Positions 63,537-64,000 of a stretch of DNA of 64,000 nucleotides are shown piece after piece; the first letter of the stretch is position 1, and each line of letters begins with the position of its first letter. The DNA comes from Martinezella tropici (GTDB taxonomy: Bacteria > Pseudomonadota > Alphaproteobacteria > Rhizobiales > Rhizobiaceae). Where the stretch lies: the NCBI RefSeq assembly GCF_003287875.1, contig NZ_QMKK01000017.1, forward strand, positions 19,975-83,974. The letters run 5' to 3'. Below the pieces are notes generated by a model. The model did not search any database and was not told where the DNA came from. It saw only the letters and a program-made list of their open reading frames with translations. A program made the translations under genes and the position numbers.

Positions 63537-63961
63537 TGCTGTTGCTCGATACCAACGTCGTGTCCGAGCTCCGCAAGGTCGCGAGCGGCAAGGCCGACCC
63601 CAATGTCGTGGTCTGGAACGAAACAGTCGATCCGGCCGAATGCTTTATTTCATCCGTGGTTCTGCACGAGCTAGAGATTGGCGTCCGGCTGGTCGAACAT
63701 AATGACGCAGTCGCAGGCAAGGTGCTGCGCGGCTGGCTGGAAAATATCGTCCTCACGGCATTTTCCGGCCGCATCCTGCCGCTGGACGAGGCGTCGGCCG
63801 TTCAGGCAGCGAAATGGCATGTTCCCGATCCCAAGCCGATCAATGACGCCTACATTGCTGCGGTAGCCTTCACCCGGCGCATGATACTGGTTACGCGAAA
63901 CGTTAAGGATTTCGATGGCATGGGGGTGATGCTCATGAATCCGTGGGATATGCCCGCGTAA
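63536..63961 (+). CDS. VapC/FitB-type PIN-domain toxin
   Basis: PIN ribonuclease of 141 residues. Acidic metal-binding residues: Asp in MLLLDTNVVSEL (5), Glu in VVLHELEIGV (about 45), Asp in INDAYIAAVAF (about 101) and the terminal acidic pair region VKDFDG (about 124). Family members cut tRNA or other RNA when freed from the antitoxin. The FitB-like ending NPWDMPA fits. Coupled to the Phd-type antitoxin by overlapping stop and start. Confidence 0.92.
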   Translation: MLLLDTNVVSELRKVASGKADPNVVVWNETVDPAECFISSVVLHELEIGVRLVEHNDAVAGKVLRGWLENIVLTAFSGRILPLDEASAVQAAKWHVPDPKPINDAYIAAVAFTRRMILVTRNVKDFDGMGVMLMNPWDMPA

Positions 63962-64000
63962 CAGTTGAGATTCCAGACAAGGAGTATGTCGCGGCCCAAG

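Noticed and set aside
1..64000. CRISPR arrays, tRNA or rRNA genes, insertion sequences
   Set aside because: No regularly spaced repeats, tRNA-like or rRNA-like sequence, or transposase was recognised by eye; tRNAscan and IS searches could not be run.

Overview
This window looks like part of a Rhizobium genome, most like the R. etli / R. leguminosarum group and plausibly a large plasmid. The main reason is a hybrid, membrane-free FixL (PAS, heme-PAS, kinase, C-terminal receiver) next to a FixK-type Crp/Fnr regulator and an OmpR-type regulator in the position of FxkR. The organism call rests on gene families and arrangement, not on a database match.

Layout. 1-3.5 kb: phosphoketolase (cut by the window edge) and acetate kinase. 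3.8-5.1 kb: a tandem Usp protein and a GNAT-like protein. 5.1-8.7 kb: the oxygen-sensing module fxkR / fixK / hybrid fixL. 8.7-16.6 kb: cydD-cydC-cydA-cydB-cydX-hemN (cytochrome bd, its maturation exporter, the 37-residue CydX subunit and oxygen-independent heme synthesis). 17-24 kb: two CBS-BON proteins, a frameshifted Nramp-like gene, a small Cys-pair protein, a P1B ATPase and two glycosyltransferase-25 genes. 24.6-32 kb: two two-component systems, a triple-BON protein with a Usp, and a cytochrome c'/b561 pair. 32-44 kb: small membrane or exported proteins, an ABC membrane domain with no ATPase domain, an alcohol dehydrogenase, a MgtA-like Mg2+ ATPase, Usp proteins, Hsp20, a second triple-BON protein, a beta-CASP nuclease and a second Cys-pair protein. 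45 kb: a carbamate kinase remnant. 45.5-51.7 kb: a YhiI/RbbA/YhhJ-type exporter and a MgtC/DUF4010 membrane protein. 52-58.4 kb: an acetyl-CoA hydrolase/CoA-transferase and a complete arginine deiminase operon (arcD-arcA-argF-arcC). 58.5-64 kb: Nudix, GNAT, a LysR-regulated oxidoreductase pair and a Phd/VapC-type toxin-antitoxin pair.

How it works together. I found 13 perfect FNR/FixK boxes (TTGAY-N4-RTCAA) between genes, in front of most of the operons, plus three one-mismatch sites. About 0.24 perfect matches would be expected by chance in 64 kb. The window therefore reads as a low-oxygen regulon island carrying its own oxygen sensor and FixK. FixK-type sites cover high-affinity respiration (cyd, hemN) and ATP without respiration (phosphoketolase plus acetate kinase, arginine deiminase, probably CoA-transferase). 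They also cover metal homeostasis, stress proteins (Usp, Hsp20, BON, CBS-BON) and several small proteins of unknown role.
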